Shown here: positions 1-12,315 of the stretch, piece by piece | Numbering within the stretch: the first letter of the stretch is position 1 | How the letters are laid out: every line of letters begins with the position of its first letter | Source: Streptomyces sp. NBC_01224 | GTDB taxonomy: Bacteria > Actinomycetota > Actinomycetes > Streptomycetales > Streptomycetaceae | Reading direction: 5' to 3' | DNA: 64,000 nucleotides | NCBI RefSeq assembly: GCF_036002945.1 | Contig: NZ_CP108529.1 | Span: 1,364,001 to 1,428,000 of the forward strand | The notes under the pieces: generated by a model | Told to the model about the DNA's origin: nothing | Database searches by the model: none | What the model saw: the letters and a program-made list of their open reading frames with translations, nothing else | Position numbers and translations under genes: made by a program

Positions 1-700
1 GCCGGAGCCGAACCACCACGACTCACCAGCACCACACGACCGGCACCCTCACCCACCACCCACCGAGCCACATGCCCACCCAACGCACCCGAACCACCCG
101 TCACCAACACCGTCCCACCAACCACCACACCCGCACCCGCACCCGCACCCGCACCCGGAGCACGGACCACACGCCGCCCGAACACACCCGAACCCCGCAC
201 CGCAACCTGATCCTCACCACCCGAACCAGCCAACACCCCACACAACCGGCCCAACACCCGCTCATCCACCACCCCCGGCACATCAACCAACCCACCCCAC
301 ACCCCAGGCAACTCCAACCCAGCCACCCGCCCCAGACCCCACACCTGAGCACCCAACGGATCCACCACACCATCCGCACGCCCCACCGACACCGCACCAC
401 TCGTCACACACCACAACCTCACCGGCACATCCACACCCGCCAACGCCTGCACCAACCCCAACGTCCCCAACCCGTCCAACAACGACACCACACCCGAAAC
501 CCCAACCAAACGCTCCCCCAACACCCCACCATCAACCACCCCATCAACCACCAACAACCCCGCACCACGACCCACCAACCCCGACACCACCGGGCCATCC
601 ACCCCACCCGGAGCACACACCACCAACCAACCACCCACAAGCGACTCCGACACCACACCAGCAACCGACTTCCACACCACCCGATAACGCCAGGAATCGG
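1..700. repeat. Near-identical copy of 4234-4945 (KR region of modules 7 and 6)
   Basis: By eye these bases match 4234-4945 with about one substitution (near 418 versus 4663) plus a 12-base length difference. That difference falls in a run of CCCGCA/CCCACA hexamers (about 126-156 versus 4359-4401) encoding a Gly-Val/Gly-Ala linker. Similarity ends just past the AT-KR boundary. The copy probably continues left of base 1. Confidence 0.9.
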
Positions 701-3700
701 TGTGGTCGGCCCGCACGGCAGTCGGCTCCTCGAACCAGTAGCGCTCGTGCTGGAAGGCGTACGTGGGCAGGCCGACGCGGCGGGCACCGGTGCCGGCGAA
801 GTACGCGGCCCAGTCGACGGACGCACCGCGTACGTGGAGCTCCGCGAGGGCGGTGACGAGCGTCAGCGGCTCGTCACGCTCCTTGCGCAGGACCGGTACG
901 AACGCCGAGTCCTCGACACAGTCCTGCCCCATCGCGGACAGCACACCGTCCGGACCCAACTCCAGGAACATCGTCACACCCTGGTCCTGGAGCGCACGCA
1001 TCCCGTCGACGAAGCGGACCGCCTCACGGACATGCCGCACCCAGTAATCCGCCGAGCAGATCTCCTCGACCGACACGACCCGACCGGACACGTTCGAGAC
1101 GATGGCGATCTGCGGAGCGTTGAAGGTGAGGCCCTCGGCGACCGCACGGAACTCGTCCAGCATCGCGTCCATGCGCGGCGAGTGGAACGCGTGGCTGACG
1201 CGGAGGCGCTTGGTCTTACGACCCTCCGCCCCAAAATGCGCGGCGATCGCCAGGACCGCGTCCTCATCACCCGAAACCACCGTCGAAGACGGCCCGTTGA
1301 GCGCGGCAATCGAGACCGAATCGCTCAGGAGCGGCAGGACTTCGTCCTCCGTCGCCTGGAGCGAGACCATCGCCCCACCCGCCGGCAACGCCTGCATCAG
1401 ACGGCCCCGGGCCGCCACCAGCCTCGCCGCGTCCCCCAGCGACAACACCCCGGCCACATGCGCAGCCGACAACTCACCAATCGAATGCCCCAACAGATAG
1501 TCCGGCTTCACACCCCACGCCGACACCAACCGGAACAACGCCACCTCAAGCGCAAACAGCCCCGCCTGCGTGAACTCCGTCTGATCCAGCAGCTCACCAC
1601 CGCCGAAGACCACCTCACGGACCGGCCGGTCCAGATGCCGGTCCAACTCCGCACACACAGCATCAAACGCATCCGCAAACACCGGATACGACTCGTACAG
1701 CTCACGGCCCATACCCGACCGCTGCGCACCCTGACCCGAGAACAACACACCGGTCCGACCCGGTGTCACCGACCCCTCGACCGTCCGGTCACCCATCACC
1801 ACGGCACGGTGCTCAAGTACCGCACGCGTCGTCACCAGCGAGAACCCGACATCCAGCGGATCCCGGTCCTCGGCGAACGCCGACAACCGCTCCACCTGCG
1901 CCGAAAGACCCGCCTCGGACTTCGCCGACACCACCCACGGCACCACCGGCACCGGGACACCCACGACCTCTGCCGCCGCCTCGATCTCCGGAGCCTGCTC
2001 CAGGATCACGTGCGCGTTCGTACCACTGATCCCGAACGACGACACCGCGGCACGCCGCGCCTCACCCGTCTCCGGCCACGCCACCGACTCCGTCAGCAGC
2101 TCCACCGCACCCGCCGACCAGTCCACCTGCGACGACGGCTCGTCCACATGCAGCGTCCGCGGCACCACACCGTGCCGCATCGCCAGCACCATCTTGATGA
2201 CCCCGGCCACACCCGCCGCGGCCTGCGTGTGACCGATGTTGGACTTCAGTGACCCCAGGTGGAGCGGATGCGCTTCCACACGCTCCTGCCCGTACGTCGC
2301 CAGCAGCGCCTGCGCCTCGATCGGGTCACCCAGGGCGGTACCGGTTCCGTGTGCTTCCACGGCGTCCACCTGAGAAGCCGACAGACCGGCATTCGCCAGT
2401 GCCTGGCGGATCACCCGCTGCTGCGAGGGCCCGTTCGGCGCCGTCAGACCATTCGACGCACCGTCCTGATTCACCGCACTGCCCCGCACGACAGCGAGCA
2501 CCTCGTGCCCGTTCCGCCGCGCATCCGACAGCCGCTCCACCAACAGCACGCCCACGCCCTCGGACCAGCCCGTACCGTCCGCCGCATCGGCGAAAGACTT
2601 GCACCGGCCATCGGCCGCCAGGCCGCCCTGCCGGGAGAATTCCGAGAACGTCACCGAAGTGCCCATCACCGTCACGCCACCGACCAACGCCAGCGAGCAT
2701 TCACCCGACCGGAGGGCCTGAGAGGCAAGGTGCAAGGCCACCAGCGACGACGAGCACGCCGTATCCAGAGTCACTGCCGGACCTTCGAGCCCGAAGGCGT
2801 ACGAGATACGACCGGACAGGACACTCGTCGCGTTTCCTGTGAGCAGATGCCCCCCGACGCCCTCCACCTCGCCGGCATTCGCTCCCGACGCGTAGCCCTG
2901 GCTCGCGGCTCCGGCGAAGACGGCGGTACGGCTGCCGCGTACGGAGAGCGGGTCGATTCCCGCACGCTCGAACGCCTCCCACGACGTCTCCAGCAGCAAC
3001 CGCTGCTGCGGGTCCATCGCCAACGCCTCACGCGGCGAGATCCCGAAGAACTCGGCATCGAACGAGGCCGCGTCGTGCAGGAAGCCGCCCGCGCGTGCGA
3101 ACGAGGCATTCGGGTCCACGGCCCAGCCCCGGTCGATCGGGAAGCCGGTGATTCCGTCAGCCTCCGCGACGAGCAACGACCACAGGTCCTCCGGAGAACG
3201 GACGTCCCCGGGGAGCCGGCAGCTCATGCCCACGATGACGATCGGGTCCTCGCTCGTGACGGACGTGGCTGTCTCGGCCTTTGCCGAGGTCCCTCCATCG
3301 CCGAAGAGCCGCACACGGAGGTAGTCCACCAGGGCGGCGGGGTTCGGGCAGTCGAAGACAAGAGTGGTGGGCAGACCGAGTCCGGTTTCCTTCTGCAGAC
3401 GGTTCCGCAGTTCGACAGCGGTCAGGGAATCGAACCCCAGTTGTTGAAACGCCCGGTCCGCCGGAATCCTGGCCGTGTTCCGGTGTCCCAGAACGAATGC
3501 GACCTGTTGCCGTACGAGGTCGAGCAGTGCAGCATCCCGCTCCGCGTCCGAAAGCGCGCCGAACCCGGCCGGAAGCGAGGAGTGCGGTGTACCGGCAGCG
3601 ACGGACCTGTCGAGCTCGGTGAGTTCGCTCAGCAAGGGGCTCATGCGCGCAGCAGTGAACGTCGGAGTGAAGAGCTGCCAGTCCACATCGGCGACCGTGA

Positions 3701-6700
3701 TCACGGTGTCGCTCTCGTCGAGCGCCTGCCCCAGTCCGGTGATCGCCATGGTCGGCGCCATCGCGGTCAGGCCACGTCGACGAAGGTGCTCCGCGGCTTC
3801 TCCCTCGGCCATTCCGCCCTCGGCCCAGGGGCCCCAGGCGATGGAGGTGGCGGTCAGGCCGCAGGCCCGTCGTCGCTCGGCCAGCGCGTCGAGGTGCGCG
3901 TTGGCCGCCGCATACGCGGCTTGGCCGCCGCTGCCCCAGGTACCGGCTATCGACGAGAACAGCACGAACGCGTCGAGCGGCCGGTCACCGAAGACCGCGT
4001 CGAGGTTCTCCGCACCCGTCACCTTCGCACGCAGCACCTCGTCGAAGTCGTCCCGCCCCGTGTCGACGAGTGGCGCAAGGCGGTTGATACCTGCCGCGTG
4101 GAACACGGCGCGCACCGGGTCCCCGGCCGCTTCGACCTCCTCCACAAGCGCCCCCACAGCATCCCGGTCACTCACATCACACGCCACCACCACAACCTCG
4201 GCGCCCAGCCCCTCCAACTCCGAGACCAACCCCGCCGGAGCCGAACCACCACGACTCACCAGCACCACACGACCGGCACCCTCACCCACCACCCACCGAG
4301 CCACATGCCCACCCAACGCACCCGAACCACCCGTCACCAACACCGTCCCACCAACCACCACACCCACACCCGCACCCACACCCACACCCACACCCGCACC
4401 CGGAGCACGGACCACACGCCGCCCGAACACACCCGAACCCCGCACCGCAACCTGATCCTCACCACCCGAACCAGCCAACACCCCACACAACCGGCCCAAC
4501 ACCCGCTCATCCACCACCCCCGGCACATCAACCAACCCACCCCACACCCCAGGCAACTCCAACCCAGCCACCCGCCCCAGACCCCACACCTGAGCACCCA
4601 ACGGATCCACCACACCATCCGCACGCCCCACCGACACCGCACCACTCGTCACACACCACAACCGCACCGGCACATCCACACCCGCCAACGCCTGCACCAA
4701 CCCCAACGTCCCCAACCCGTCCAACAACGACACCACACCCGAAACCCCAACCAAACGCTCCCCCAACACCCCACCATCAACCACCCCATCAACCACCAAC
4801 AACCCCGCACCACGACCCACCAACCCCGACACCACCGGGCCATCCACCCCACCCGGAGCACACACCACCAACCAACCACCCACAAGCGACTCCGACACCA
4901 CACCAGCAACCGACTTCCACACCACCCGATAACGCCAGGAATCGGGGGCGGGCTGCGTGCGCTGCCCGGGAGGAAGCGCCGTCGCATTCTCGGGCCAGTA
5001 GCGCTCGTGCTGGAAGGCGTACGTGGGCAGGTCGATGCGGCGGGCGCCGGTGCCGGCGAAGTACGCGGCCCAGTCGACGGACGTACCGCGCACGTGGAGC
5101 TCCGCGAGGGCGGTGACGAGCGTCAGCGGCTCGTCGCGGTCCCTGCGCAGAGCCGGTGCGAACGCCGAGTCCTCGACACAGTCCTGGCCCATCGCGGACA
5201 GCACACCGTCCGGACCCAACTCCAGGAACGTCGCCACACCCTGGTCCTGGAGCGCACGCATCCCGTCGAGGAAACGCACCGCCTCACGGACATGCCGCAC
5301 CCAGTAGTCCGCCGAGCAGATCTCCTCGTCCGACACGACCCGACCGGACACATTGGACACAACCATGGTCTCGGGCCGGTGGAAGGTGAGGCCTTCGGCG
5401 ACCGTGCGGAACTCGTCCAGCATCGCGTCCATGCGCGGCGAGTGGAACGCATGGCTGACGCGGAGGCGCTTGGTCTTACGGCCCTCCGCCCCAAAATGCG
5501 CGGCGATCGCCAGAACCGCGTCCTCGTCACCCGACACCACCGTCGAAGACGGCCCGTTGAGCGCGGCAATCGAGACCGAATCGCTCAGATGCGGCAGGAC
5601 TTCGTCCTCCGTCGCCTGGAGCGAGACCATCGCCCCGCCCGCCGGCAACGCCTGCATCAGCCGGCCCCGGGCCGCCACCAGCCTCGCCGCGTCCTCCAGC
5701 GACAACACCCCGGCCACATGCGCAGCCGACAACTCACCGATCGAATGCCCCAACAGATAGTCCGGCTTCACACCCCACGCCGACACCAACCGGAACAACG
5801 CCACCTCAAGCGCAAACAGCCCCGCCTGCGTGAACTCCGTCTGATCCAGCAGCTCACCACCCTCGAACACCACATCCCGCACAGGCCGGTCCAGATGCCG
5901 GTCCAACTCCGCACACACCGCATCGAACGCATCCGCGAACACCGGATACGACTCGTACAGCTCACGGCCCATACCGGACCGCTGCGCACCCTGACCCGAG
6001 AACAGCACACCGGTCCGACCCGGTGTCACCGACCCCTCGACCGTCCGGTCACCCATCACCACGGCACGGTGTTCCAGTGCCGCACGCGTCGTCACCAGCG
6101 AGAACCCGACATCCAGCGGATCCCGGTCCCCGACGAACGCCGACAACCGCTCCACCTGCGCCGAAAGACCCGCCTCGGACTTCGCCGACACCACCCACGG
6201 CACCACCGGCAACACGACACCGGCCGCGTTGTCCACCACGGCTTCGGTCTCCGGAGCCTGCTCCAGGACCACGTGCGCGTTCGTGCCACTGATCCCGAAC
6301 GACGACACCGCGGCACGCCGCGCCTCACCCGTCTCCGGCCACGCCACCGACTCCGTCAGCAGCTCCACCGCACCCGCCGACCAGTCCACCTGCGACGACG
6401 GCTCGTCCACATGCAGCGTCCGCGGCACCACACCGTGCCGCATCGCCAGCACGGCCTTGATGACCCCGGCCACACCCGCCGCGGCCTGCGTGTGACCGAT
6501 GTTCGACTTGATCGACCCGAGCAGCAGCGGCCGGCCCTCCGCCCGCCCCTGCCCATACGTCGCCAGCAGCGCCTGCGCCTCGATCGGGTCACCCAGCCGC
6601 GTGCCCGTCCCGTGTGCCTCGACCATGTCCACCTGGGCCGGGTGCAGACCGGCGTTCGTCAGCGCCTGGTTGATGACCCGCTGCTGCGAGGGCCCGTTCG

Positions 6701-9700
6701 GGGCCGTCAGACCGTTCGACGCACCGTCCTGATTCACCGCACTGCCCCGCACGACAGCGAGCACCTCGTGCCCGTTCCGCCGCGCATCCGACAGCCGCTC
6801 CACCAGCAGTACGCCGACGCCTTCGCCCCACGCCGTACCGTCCGCGGCCTCCGCGAACGCTTTGCACCGGCCGTCCTCCGCCAGACCGCCCTGCCGGGAG
6901 AACTCGACGAAAGCACCGGGGGTCGACATGACCGTCACCCCGCCGGCCAGCGCCAGTGAGCATTCGCCCGAGCGCAGCGCCTGGATCGCCCAGTGCAGCG
7001 CGACCAGGGACGACGAACAGGCCGTGTCCACCGTCACCGCCGGACCCTCGAGGCCCAACGTGTACGACACCCGGCCCGACAGCACGCTGGCGGAGCTGCC
7101 CGTGGCGCCGTACCCGGCGACCGACTCGCCCGCACCGCTCATGAGGTGGGCATAATCCTGACCATTCGTTCCGGCGAAGACTCCGGTTGAGCTGCCGAAC
7201 AGCGACGAAGGATCGATGCCCGCGCGTTCGAGGACCTCCCAGGAGGCTTCGAGCAGCAACCGCTGCTGCGGGTCCATCGCCAGCGCCTCACGCGGCGAGA
7301 TCCCGAAGAACTCCGCGTCGAAGTCGGCGGCGTCGTGCAGGAAGCCACCCTCGCGTGTGGACGAGGTGCCGATGCCCGCGGAGTCCGCACCCGGGTCGTA
7401 GAGCGACTCGAGATCCCACCCGCGGTTCTCCGGCAGGGTCGAGATTCCGTCCGAGCCGGCCGCCAGCAGCTCCCACAGTTCCTCCGGCGAGGTGACGCCG
7501 CCGGGAAACCGGCAGCTCATGCCGACGATCGCGATCGGGTCGTCCACATCGACCCGGTGGATGCCAGGCGCCGTCGAACTTCCGCTTCCGCCCACGGGCC
7601 CGAGTTCGGAACGCAGGTGGCGGGCCAGCGCCGTGGGGGACGGGTAGTCGTACACGAGCGTCGTCGGCAGGCTGAGCCCCGAAGCGGCGTCGAGCCGGTT
7701 GCGCAGTTCCACCGCGCTGATCGAGCTGAATCCGAGGTCCAGGAACGCTCTGTCCGCGGGCACCGCGTCCCTGGACCCGTGGCCCAGCAGAGCGGCAGCC
7801 TCGTCACGGATCAGGTCCAGCACCAGTCGGAGCCCGTCCTGTTCCGGCAAGGTCCGCAGACGGGAAGCGAGCGCCGAACCGTGCACGGGCTCCTGCTCGG
7901 CCGGGGCGGCGGCACCCCGCTCCGCCTCATGGACGTCGGCCAGTTCGCGGAGCAGAGGATTCGGCCGACGCGTCGCGTTCCGCCCGGCGGCCCGGTCCCA
8001 CTGCACATCTGCCACGGCGAGCGATGTCTCGTCGTCCTGGAGAGCCTGTTGCAGGGCCAGCAGTGCCAGTTCGGGGCTCATGGAGCCGACGCCGCTGCGT
8101 GCGAATTGCTGTTCCTGCGCTGCGCCGAGACCTCTGCCGTGCCAGTGGCCCCATTGGATCGCGGTAGCTGTCAGGCCTTCGGCGCGACGGTGGTGGGCGA
8201 GTGCGTCGAGGAAGGCATTGGCGGGGGCGTAGTTACCCTGGCCGGCGCCGCCGAGCAGGCCGGCGACGGAGGAGAAGAGCACGAACACGGAGAGGTCTAG
8301 ATCGCGGGTGAGTTCGTGCAGGTTGACCGCGGCTCGGGACTTCGCGTGCAGTGCGCGCTGGAGTTGGCCGACGCTCAGCGTGTCGAGCAGGCTGTCGTCC
8401 AGCAGTGCCGCGCTGTGGATGACCGCCGTCAGGGGCAGTTCGGCCGGGATCGAGGCGAGCAGTGCGGCCAGCGCGGGCCGGTCGCCCGCGTCACAGGCGG
8501 CGAGGGTGACTTTGCTGCCCTTCGCGGTGAGTTCCGCTGCCAGAGCCTCGGCACCGGGTGCTTCGGCACCTCGTCGGCCGACGAGCAGCAGGTGTTCGGC
8601 GCCCTTGTCCGCGAACCAGTGCGCGGTGTGGGCGCCCAGCGCGCCGGTCCCGCCCGTGATGAGGACCGTGCCTCGGGGCGAGCGCCAGTCGTGGGAGGCA
8701 GGAGTACGCGACGGACGAGGGACGCGGACAAGCCTGCGTCCGTGCACACCTGTGGCACGGATCGCCAGCTGGTCGTCCTCGGCGTCACGCGCCGCGAGGA
8801 CCATGCGGAGACGGTGGGCCGCACGCCGGTCGAGGTCCTCGGGGAGGTCGAGCAGACCACCCCAGCTCTGCGGGCGTTCGGCGCTGATCACACCGCCCAG
8901 TCCCCAGAGCATGGCCTGGGCGGGGGCGGTCACGTGGTCCGCGCGTCCCACGGAGACCGCGCCACGGGTCGCGATCCACAGCGGAGCCTGCACTCCGGTG
9001 TCCGCGAGGGCCTGGACGAGGGCCACCGTGTGTGCGAGCCCGGCCGGTACGGCATCCGCCTGTGGGTGGGTGCGTACGTCCAGGGCCAGCAGTGACAGCA
9101 CACCGGCGACGGCGGTGTCCGGTCCGTCGCTCAGCGCGGCGCGTATGAGGGCGGCCAGCGTCTCGCGGTCGCTTCCCGGAGCCACGCGGACGACGACGGC
9201 CTCGGCGGGGGCGAGCGCGTCGAGGCACGCGTCGAGATACGGGTCGGCGCCGGTCGTCGCGGGCAGCGCTACCAGATACGCGCCCGTCAGCAGATGGGCC
9301 GCGGTCGTTTCGGCGATCCGCCGCCACACCACGCGGTAGCGCCAGGAATCGATGGTGGACAGGGCGGTGCGCTGTCGTCGCCACGCGGACAACGCCGGCA
9401 GAGCCGCCGCGAACGACTGTTCCGTGTCGACCGCGAGCGTCCGCGTGAGCGCCGCCAGATCCGCGCCGTCGACGGCGGCCCAGAAGGCATCGTCCTCCGG
9501 AGCCGTTTCAGGACGGCCGGTTTCCGGCGTGCCGGCCAGCTCCAGCCAGTAGCGCCGGTGCTGGAACGCGTACGTGGGCAGGTCCACGCGCCGGGCCCCG
9601 GTGCCGGCGTACACGGCACGCCAGTCCGGTTCCACACCGTTCGTGTAAGCGGCGGCGAGCGAGGTCATGAAGCGTCGGGGCTCGTCCTCGCCTCGCCGCA

Positions 9701-12308
9701 GAGTGCCGAGCGCCACCGCGTCGATGCCCGCCGCATGGAAGGTCTCCTGGAGCCCCGCCGTGAGCACCGAGTGCGGGCTGACCTCGATGAACACCGTGTG
9801 GCCGTCGGCGAGCGCGGCTGCGGTCGCCGCCTCGAACTCGACCATGGACCGCAGGTTGCGGTACCAGTAGTCGGCGTCCAGACCGGCGGTGTCGACGAGC
9901 CCGCCCGTCAGCGTGGAGTAGAACGGAACCGCCGCCGAGCGTGGTGCGAGCCCTCGCAGCGCCTCCGCGAGCTCGTCTTGGATGCTCTCGATCTGCGCCG
10001 AGTGGGACGCGTAGTCCATCGCGATGCGCCGGGTCCGTACATCCTCTGCCGCGCACGCGGACACGAAGGCGTCCAGCGCGTCCAGGTCACCCGACACGAC
10101 GACGGACGCGGGCCCGTTCACCGCGGCCACCGACAGCCGGAGGCCGTACGGCCGCACCTTCTCGCGCACCCATTCCACGGGGCGCGGCACCGACACCATC
10201 CCGCCCTTGCCGGAAAGGGGCATCGTGACTTCTCGCCGTCGTGCCACCAGGCGTGCCGCGTCCGGAAGCGAAAGGGCTCCGGCAACGGTCGCTGCGGTGA
10301 TCTCGCCCTGGGAGTGTCCGATCACGGCGGCCGGCTCGACTCCGCACGAACGCCACAGCTCGGCGAGAGAGACCATGACCGCCCACAGCACGAGCTGCAT
10401 GACGTCCGCCCGGTCCGACGAGGGTGCGCCCTCCACACGTCGCACCACATCCAGGAGCGACCAGTCCGTGTAGGGCGCCAGCGCCTCACCGCATTCGGCG
10501 AGCCGCGCCGCGAAGACGGGGGACGACTCCACCAGGCCGGCGGCCATGCCGGTCCACTGCGCCCCCTGCCCCGGGAACACGAAGACAGGCTTGACCCGGC
10601 GGGACGCGGTCCCCTGTACGGCACCGGGGGCCGAGCCGACGTCGGCGACGGACCGGAGCGCGGCCAGGAACGCGTCGTGGTCCTCCACCACCAGGGCCAC
10701 TCGGTGTTCGAGCGAGGCCCTGGTGGTCGCGAGCGACCACGCGACATCCACCGGGGCCGGGCCGCCGTCGCGTGCCTCCAGGTGTGCCAGCAGTCGCGCG
10801 GCCTGGGCGGCGACCGCCTCCGGCGACTTCCCGGACAGCACCCATGGAGCGGTACCGGTGGTCAGCAGAGTCCGTGCGTCAGCTTCGGGGGCGTCCGTCG
10901 GTCCGGGATCCAACCGGCTTTCGTGCGCTGCCTGTTCGAGGATCACATGCGCGTTGGTGCCGCTGATTCCGAACGACGACACGCCCGCCCGGCGCGGCTC
11001 GCCCGTCTCGGGCCAGGCCACCTGCTCGGTCAGCAGCTCGACGCGCCCGGCCGACCAGTCGACGTGCGGTGACGGCTCGTCGACATGCAGCGTCCGCGGC
11101 AGCACACCGTGCCGCATCGCCATCACCATCTTGATCACACCGGCCACACCGGCGGCGGCCTGGGTATGGCCGATGTTCGACTTCAGCGAACCCAGCCACA
11201 GCGGCCGGTCCTGAGTCCTCTCCTGTCCGTACGTGGCGATGAGCGCCTGCGCCTCGATCGGGTCGCCGAGTGTGGTGCCGGTGCCGTGCGCCTCCACGGC
11301 GTCCACCTGCGCGGCCGTCAGTCTCGCGCCGGCCAGGGCCTGCCTGATGACGCGCTGCTGCGACGGGCCGTTGGGCGCAGTCAGACCATTGGACGCACCG
11401 TCCTGGTTGACAGCCGAACCGCGCACCAGGGCGAGCACCTTGTGCCCGTTCCGCCGCGCGTCCGACAGCCGTTCCACCAGGAGTACGCCTACGCCTTCGC
11501 CCCAGCCCGTGCCGTCGGCGGCGGCGGCGAACGCCTTGCACCGGCCGTCCACGGCGAGGCCGCGCTGCCTGCTGAAGTCGATGAACGTGGCCGGGGTGGT
11601 CATCACCGTGACCCCGCCGGCGATCGCCATCGTGCACTCACCCGACCGCAGCGACTGCACCGCCAGGTGCAATGCCACCAGCGACGACGAGCACGCCGTG
11701 TCAACGGTGACGGCGGGCCCTTCGAGACCCAAGGCGTACGAGACCCTGCCGGTGACGACACTGCTCGAGGTGCCCGTACCGAGGTAGCCGTCGACCCCTT
11801 CGGGCACGGCACCCACGCTCGCCGCGTGATTGTGGTACATCACCCCGGCGAACACGCCTGTACGGCTGCCCCGCAGCGACAGCGGATCGATTCCGGCCCT
11901 CTCGAACGCCTCCCAGGACGCCTCCAGCAGCAGGCGCTGCTGCGGGTCCATCGCCAGCGCCTCACGCGGCGAGATCCTGAACGGTTCGGGGTCGAAGTCG
12001 CCCGCGTCGTGCAGGAAACCGCCCTCACGGGTGTAGCTGGTGTTGGGCCGCTGCATCTCGGGGTCGTAGAGCGCCTCGACGTCCCAGCCGCGGTCGGTGG
12101 GAAAGCCGGTGATCCCGTCCCTGCCCGACACCGCCAGTTCCCACAGCTCGTCGGGGGACCGTACGTCACCGGGGTACCGGCAGCTCATCGCCACAATGGC
12201 GATCGGCTCGCCGTCCTTCTCCTCCACGGACCGCAGCCGCTCGCTGGTCTCGTGCAGATCAGCGGTGACCCGCCGGAGATATTCGCGGAGCTTGTCTTCG
12301 TTCGCCAT
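1..12308 (-). CDS. Type I modular PKS (PKS C), two modules plus part of a third; 3' end outside window
   Basis: The frame is open from an ATG at 12308 to base 1, at least 4102 residues. A class 1 N-terminal docking coiled coil (first ~33 residues) is followed by module 5: KS (Cys206), methylmalonyl-type AT (GHSQG with Ser666, YASH near 766), KR with LDD motif and Tyr1360 in NYAP (B2-type signature), and ACP (Ser near 1528). Module 6: KS (Cys1764), malonyl-type AT (GHSIG Ser2189, HAFH), no DH, KR with Trp2791 eight residues before Tyr2799 and no LDD (A1-type), ACP Ser2961. Module 7: KS (Cys near 3188), malonyl-type AT (Ser near 3609) and the start of a KR cut by the window edge. The start lies 7 bases after the PKS B stop, so the two are co-transcribed and probably consecutive on the assembly line. 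Module numbers assume gene order equals biosynthetic order (inference). Confidence 0.96.
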   Translation of the reverse strand, partial: MANEDKLREYLRRVTADLHETSERLRSVEEKDGEPIAIVAMSCRYPGDVRSPDELWELAVSGRDGITGFPTDRGWDVEALYDPEMQRPNTSYTREGGFLHDAGDFDPEPFRISPREALAMDPQQRLLLEASWEAFERAGIDPLSLRGSRTGVFAGVMYHNHAASVGAVPEGVDGYLGTGTSSSVVTGRVSYALGLEGPAVTVDTACSSSLVALHLAVQSLRSGECTMAIAGGVTVMTTPATFIDFSRQRGLAVDGRCKAFAAAADGTGWGEGVGVLLVERLSDARRNGHKVLALVRGSAVNQDGASNGLTAPNGPSQQRVIRQALAGARLTAAQVDAVEAHGTGTTLGDPIEAQALIATYGQERTQDRPLWLGSLKSNIGHTQAAAGVAGVIKMVMAMRHGVLPRTLHVDEPSPHVDWSAGRVELLTEQVAWPETGEPRRAGVSSFGISGTNAHVILEQAAHESRLDPGPTDAPEADARTLLTTGTAPWVLSGKSPEAVAAQAARLLAHLEARDGGPAPVDVAWSLATTRASLEHRVALVVEDHDAFLAALRSVADVGSAPGAVQGTASRRVKPVFVFPGQGAQWTGMAAGLVESSPVFAARLAECGEALAPYTDWSLLDVVRRVEGAPSSDRADVMQLVLWAVMVSLAELWRSCGVEPAAVIGHSQGEITAATVAGALSLPDAARLVARRREVTMPLSGKGGMVSVPRPVEWVREKVRPYGLRLSVAAVNGPASVVVSGDLDALDAFVSACAAEDVRTRRIAMDYASHSAQIESIQDELAEALRGLAPRSAAVPFYSTLTGGLVDTAGLDADYWYRNLRSMVEFEAATAAALADGHTVFIEVSPHSVLTAGLQETFHAAGIDAVALGTLRRGEDEPRRFMTSLAAAYTNGVEPDWRAVYAGTGARRVDLPTYAFQHRRYWLELAGTPETGRPETAPEDDAFWAAVDGADLAALTRTLAVDTEQSFAAALPALSAWRRQRTALSTIDSWRYRVVWRRIAETTAAHLLTGAYLVALPATTGADPYLDACLDALAPAEAVVVRVAPGSDRETLAALIRAALSDGPDTAVAGVLSLLALDVRTHPQADAVPAGLAHTVALVQALADTGVQAPLWIATRGAVSVGRADHVTAPAQAMLWGLGGVISAERPQSWGGLLDLPEDLDRRAAHRLRMVLAARDAEDDQLAIRATGVHGRRLVRVPRPSRTPASHDWRSPRGTVLITGGTGALGAHTAHWFADKGAEHLLLVGRRGAEAPGAEALAAELTAKGSKVTLAACDAGDRPALAALLASIPAELPLTAVIHSAALLDDSLLDTLSVGQLQRALHAKSRAAVNLHELTRDLDLSVFVLFSSVAGLLGGAGQGNYAPANAFLDALAHHRRAEGLTATAIQWGHWHGRGLGAAQEQQFARSGVGSMSPELALLALQQALQDDETSLAVADVQWDRAAGRNATRRPNPLLRELADVHEAERGAAAPAEQEPVHGSALASRLRTLPEQDGLRLVLDLIRDEAAALLGHGSRDAVPADRAFLDLGFSSISAVELRNRLDAASGLSLPTTLVYDYPSPTALARHLRSELGPVGGSGSSTAPGIHRVDVDDPIAIVGMSCRFPGGVTSPEELWELLAAGSDGISTLPENRGWDLESLYDPGADSAGIGTSSTREGGFLHDAADFDAEFFGISPREALAMDPQQRLLLEASWEVLERAGIDPSSLFGSSTGVFAGTNGQDYAHLMSGAGESVAGYGATGSSASVLSGRVSYTLGLEGPAVTVDTACSSSLVALHWAIQALRSGECSLALAGGVTVMSTPGAFVEFSRQGGLAEDGRCKAFAEAADGTAWGEGVGVLLVERLSDARRNGHEVLAVVRGSAVNQDGASNGLTAPNGPSQQRVINQALTNAGLHPAQVDMVEAHGTGTRLGDPIEAQALLATYGQGRAEGRPLLLGSIKSNIGHTQAAAGVAGVIKAVLAMRHGVVPRTLHVDEPSSQVDWSAGAVELLTESVAWPETGEARRAAVSSFGISGTNAHVVLEQAPETEAVVDNAAGVVLPVVPWVVSAKSEAGLSAQVERLSAFVGDRDPLDVGFSLVTTRAALEHRAVVMGDRTVEGSVTPGRTGVLFSGQGAQRSGMGRELYESYPVFADAFDAVCAELDRHLDRPVRDVVFEGGELLDQTEFTQAGLFALEVALFRLVSAWGVKPDYLLGHSIGELSAAHVAGVLSLEDAARLVAARGRLMQALPAGGAMVSLQATEDEVLPHLSDSVSIAALNGPSSTVVSGDEDAVLAIAAHFGAEGRKTKRLRVSHAFHSPRMDAMLDEFRTVAEGLTFHRPETMVVSNVSGRVVSDEEICSADYWVRHVREAVRFLDGMRALQDQGVATFLELGPDGVLSAMGQDCVEDSAFAPALRRDRDEPLTLVTALAELHVRGTSVDWAAYFAGTGARRIDLPTYAFQHERYWPENATALPPGQRTQPAPDSWRYRVVWKSVAGVVSESLVGGWLVVCAPGGVDGPVVSGLVGRGAGLLVVDGVVDGGVLGERLVGVSGVVSLLDGLGTLGLVQALAGVDVPVRLWCVTSGAVSVGRADGVVDPLGAQVWGLGRVAGLELPGVWGGLVDVPGVVDERVLGRLCGVLAGSGGEDQVAVRGSGVFGRRVVRAPGAGVGVGVGAGVGVVVGGTVLVTGGSGALGGHVARWVVGEGAGRVVLVSRGGSAPAGLVSELEGLGAEVVVVACDVSDRDAVGALVEEVEAAGDPVRAVFHAAGINRLAPLVDTGRDDFDEVLRAKVTGAENLDAVFGDRPLDAFVLFSSIAGTWGSGGQAAYAAANAHLDALAERRRACGLTATSIAWGPWAEGGMAEGEAAEHLRRRGLTAMAPTMAITGLGQALDESDTVITVADVDWQLFTPTFTAARMSPLLSELTELDRSVAAGTPHSSLPAGFGALSDAERDAALLDLVRQQVAFVLGHRNTARIPADRAFQQLGFDSLTAVELRNRLQKETGLGLPTTLVFDCPNPAALVDYLRVRLFGDGGTSAKAETATSVTSEDPIVIVGMSCRLPGDVRSPEDLWSLLVAEADGITGFPIDRGWAVDPNASFARAGGFLHDAASFDAEFFGISPREALAMDPQQRLLLETSWEAFERAGIDPLSVRGSRTAVFAGAASQGYASGANAGEVEGVGGHLLTGNATSVLSGRISYAFGLEGPAVTLDTACSSSLVALHLASQALRSGECSLALVGGVTVMGTSVTFSEFSRQGGLAADGRCKSFADAADGTGWSEGVGVLLVERLSDARRNGHEVLAVVRGSAVNQDGASNGLTAPNGPSQQRVIRQALANAGLSASQVDAVEAHGTGTALGDPIEAQALLATYGQERVEAHPLHLGSLKSNIGHTQAAAGVAGVIKMVLAMRHGVVPRTLHVDEPSSQVDWSAGAVELLTESVAWPETGEARRAAVSSFGISGTNAHVILEQAPEIEAAAEVVGVPVPVVPWVVSAKSEAGLSAQVERLSAFAEDRDPLDVGFSLVTTRAVLEHRAVVMGDRTVEGSVTPGRTGVLFSGQGAQRSGMGRELYESYPVFADAFDAVCAELDRHLDRPVREVVFGGGELLDQTEFTQAGLFALEVALFRLVSAWGVKPDYLLGHSIGELSAAHVAGVLSLGDAARLVAARGRLMQALPAGGAMVSLQATEDEVLPLLSDSVSIAALNGPSSTVVSGDEDAVLAIAAHFGAEGRKTKRLRVSHAFHSPRMDAMLDEFRAVAEGLTFNAPQIAIVSNVSGRVVSVEEICSADYWVRHVREAVRFVDGMRALQDQGVTMFLELGPDGVLSAMGQDCVEDSAFVPVLRKERDEPLTLVTALAELHVRGASVDWAAYFAGTGARRVGLPTYAFQHERYWFEEPTAVRADHTDSWRYRVVWKSVAGVVSESLVGGWLVVCAPGGVDGPVVSGLVGRGAGLLVVDGVVDGGVLGERLVGVSGVVSLLDGLGTLGLVQALAGVDVPVRLWCVTSGAVSVGRADGVVDPLGAQVWGLGRVAGLELPGVWGGLVDVPGVVDERVLGRLCGVLAGSGGEDQVAVRGSGVFGRRVVRAPGAGAGAGAGVVVGGTVLVTGGSGALGGHVARWVVGEGAGRVVLVSRGGSAP
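4234..4945. repeat. Near-identical copy of 1-700 (KR region of module 6)
   Basis: This is the partner of the repeat at the window start. It encodes the structural half of the KR and its NADPH-binding start in module 6. It has two extra hexamers in the Gly-Val linker tract, which keeps the reading frame. Confidence 0.9.
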
Positions 12309-12315
12309 CAGCGAG

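Noticed and set aside
126..156. Hexamer array considered as a CRISPR or regulatory repeat
   Set aside because: It is a Gly-Val/Ala linker tract inside a PKS reading frame, with no spacers.
2259..6959. Plus-strand open frame of 1566 codons opposite PKS C (also 17734-21819 and 38535-42680 opposite PKS B and PKS A)
   Set aside because: They share codon boundaries with the PKS genes on the other strand and are Arg/His/Pro-rich with no domain. They follow from the scarcity of antisense stops in GC-rich DNA.
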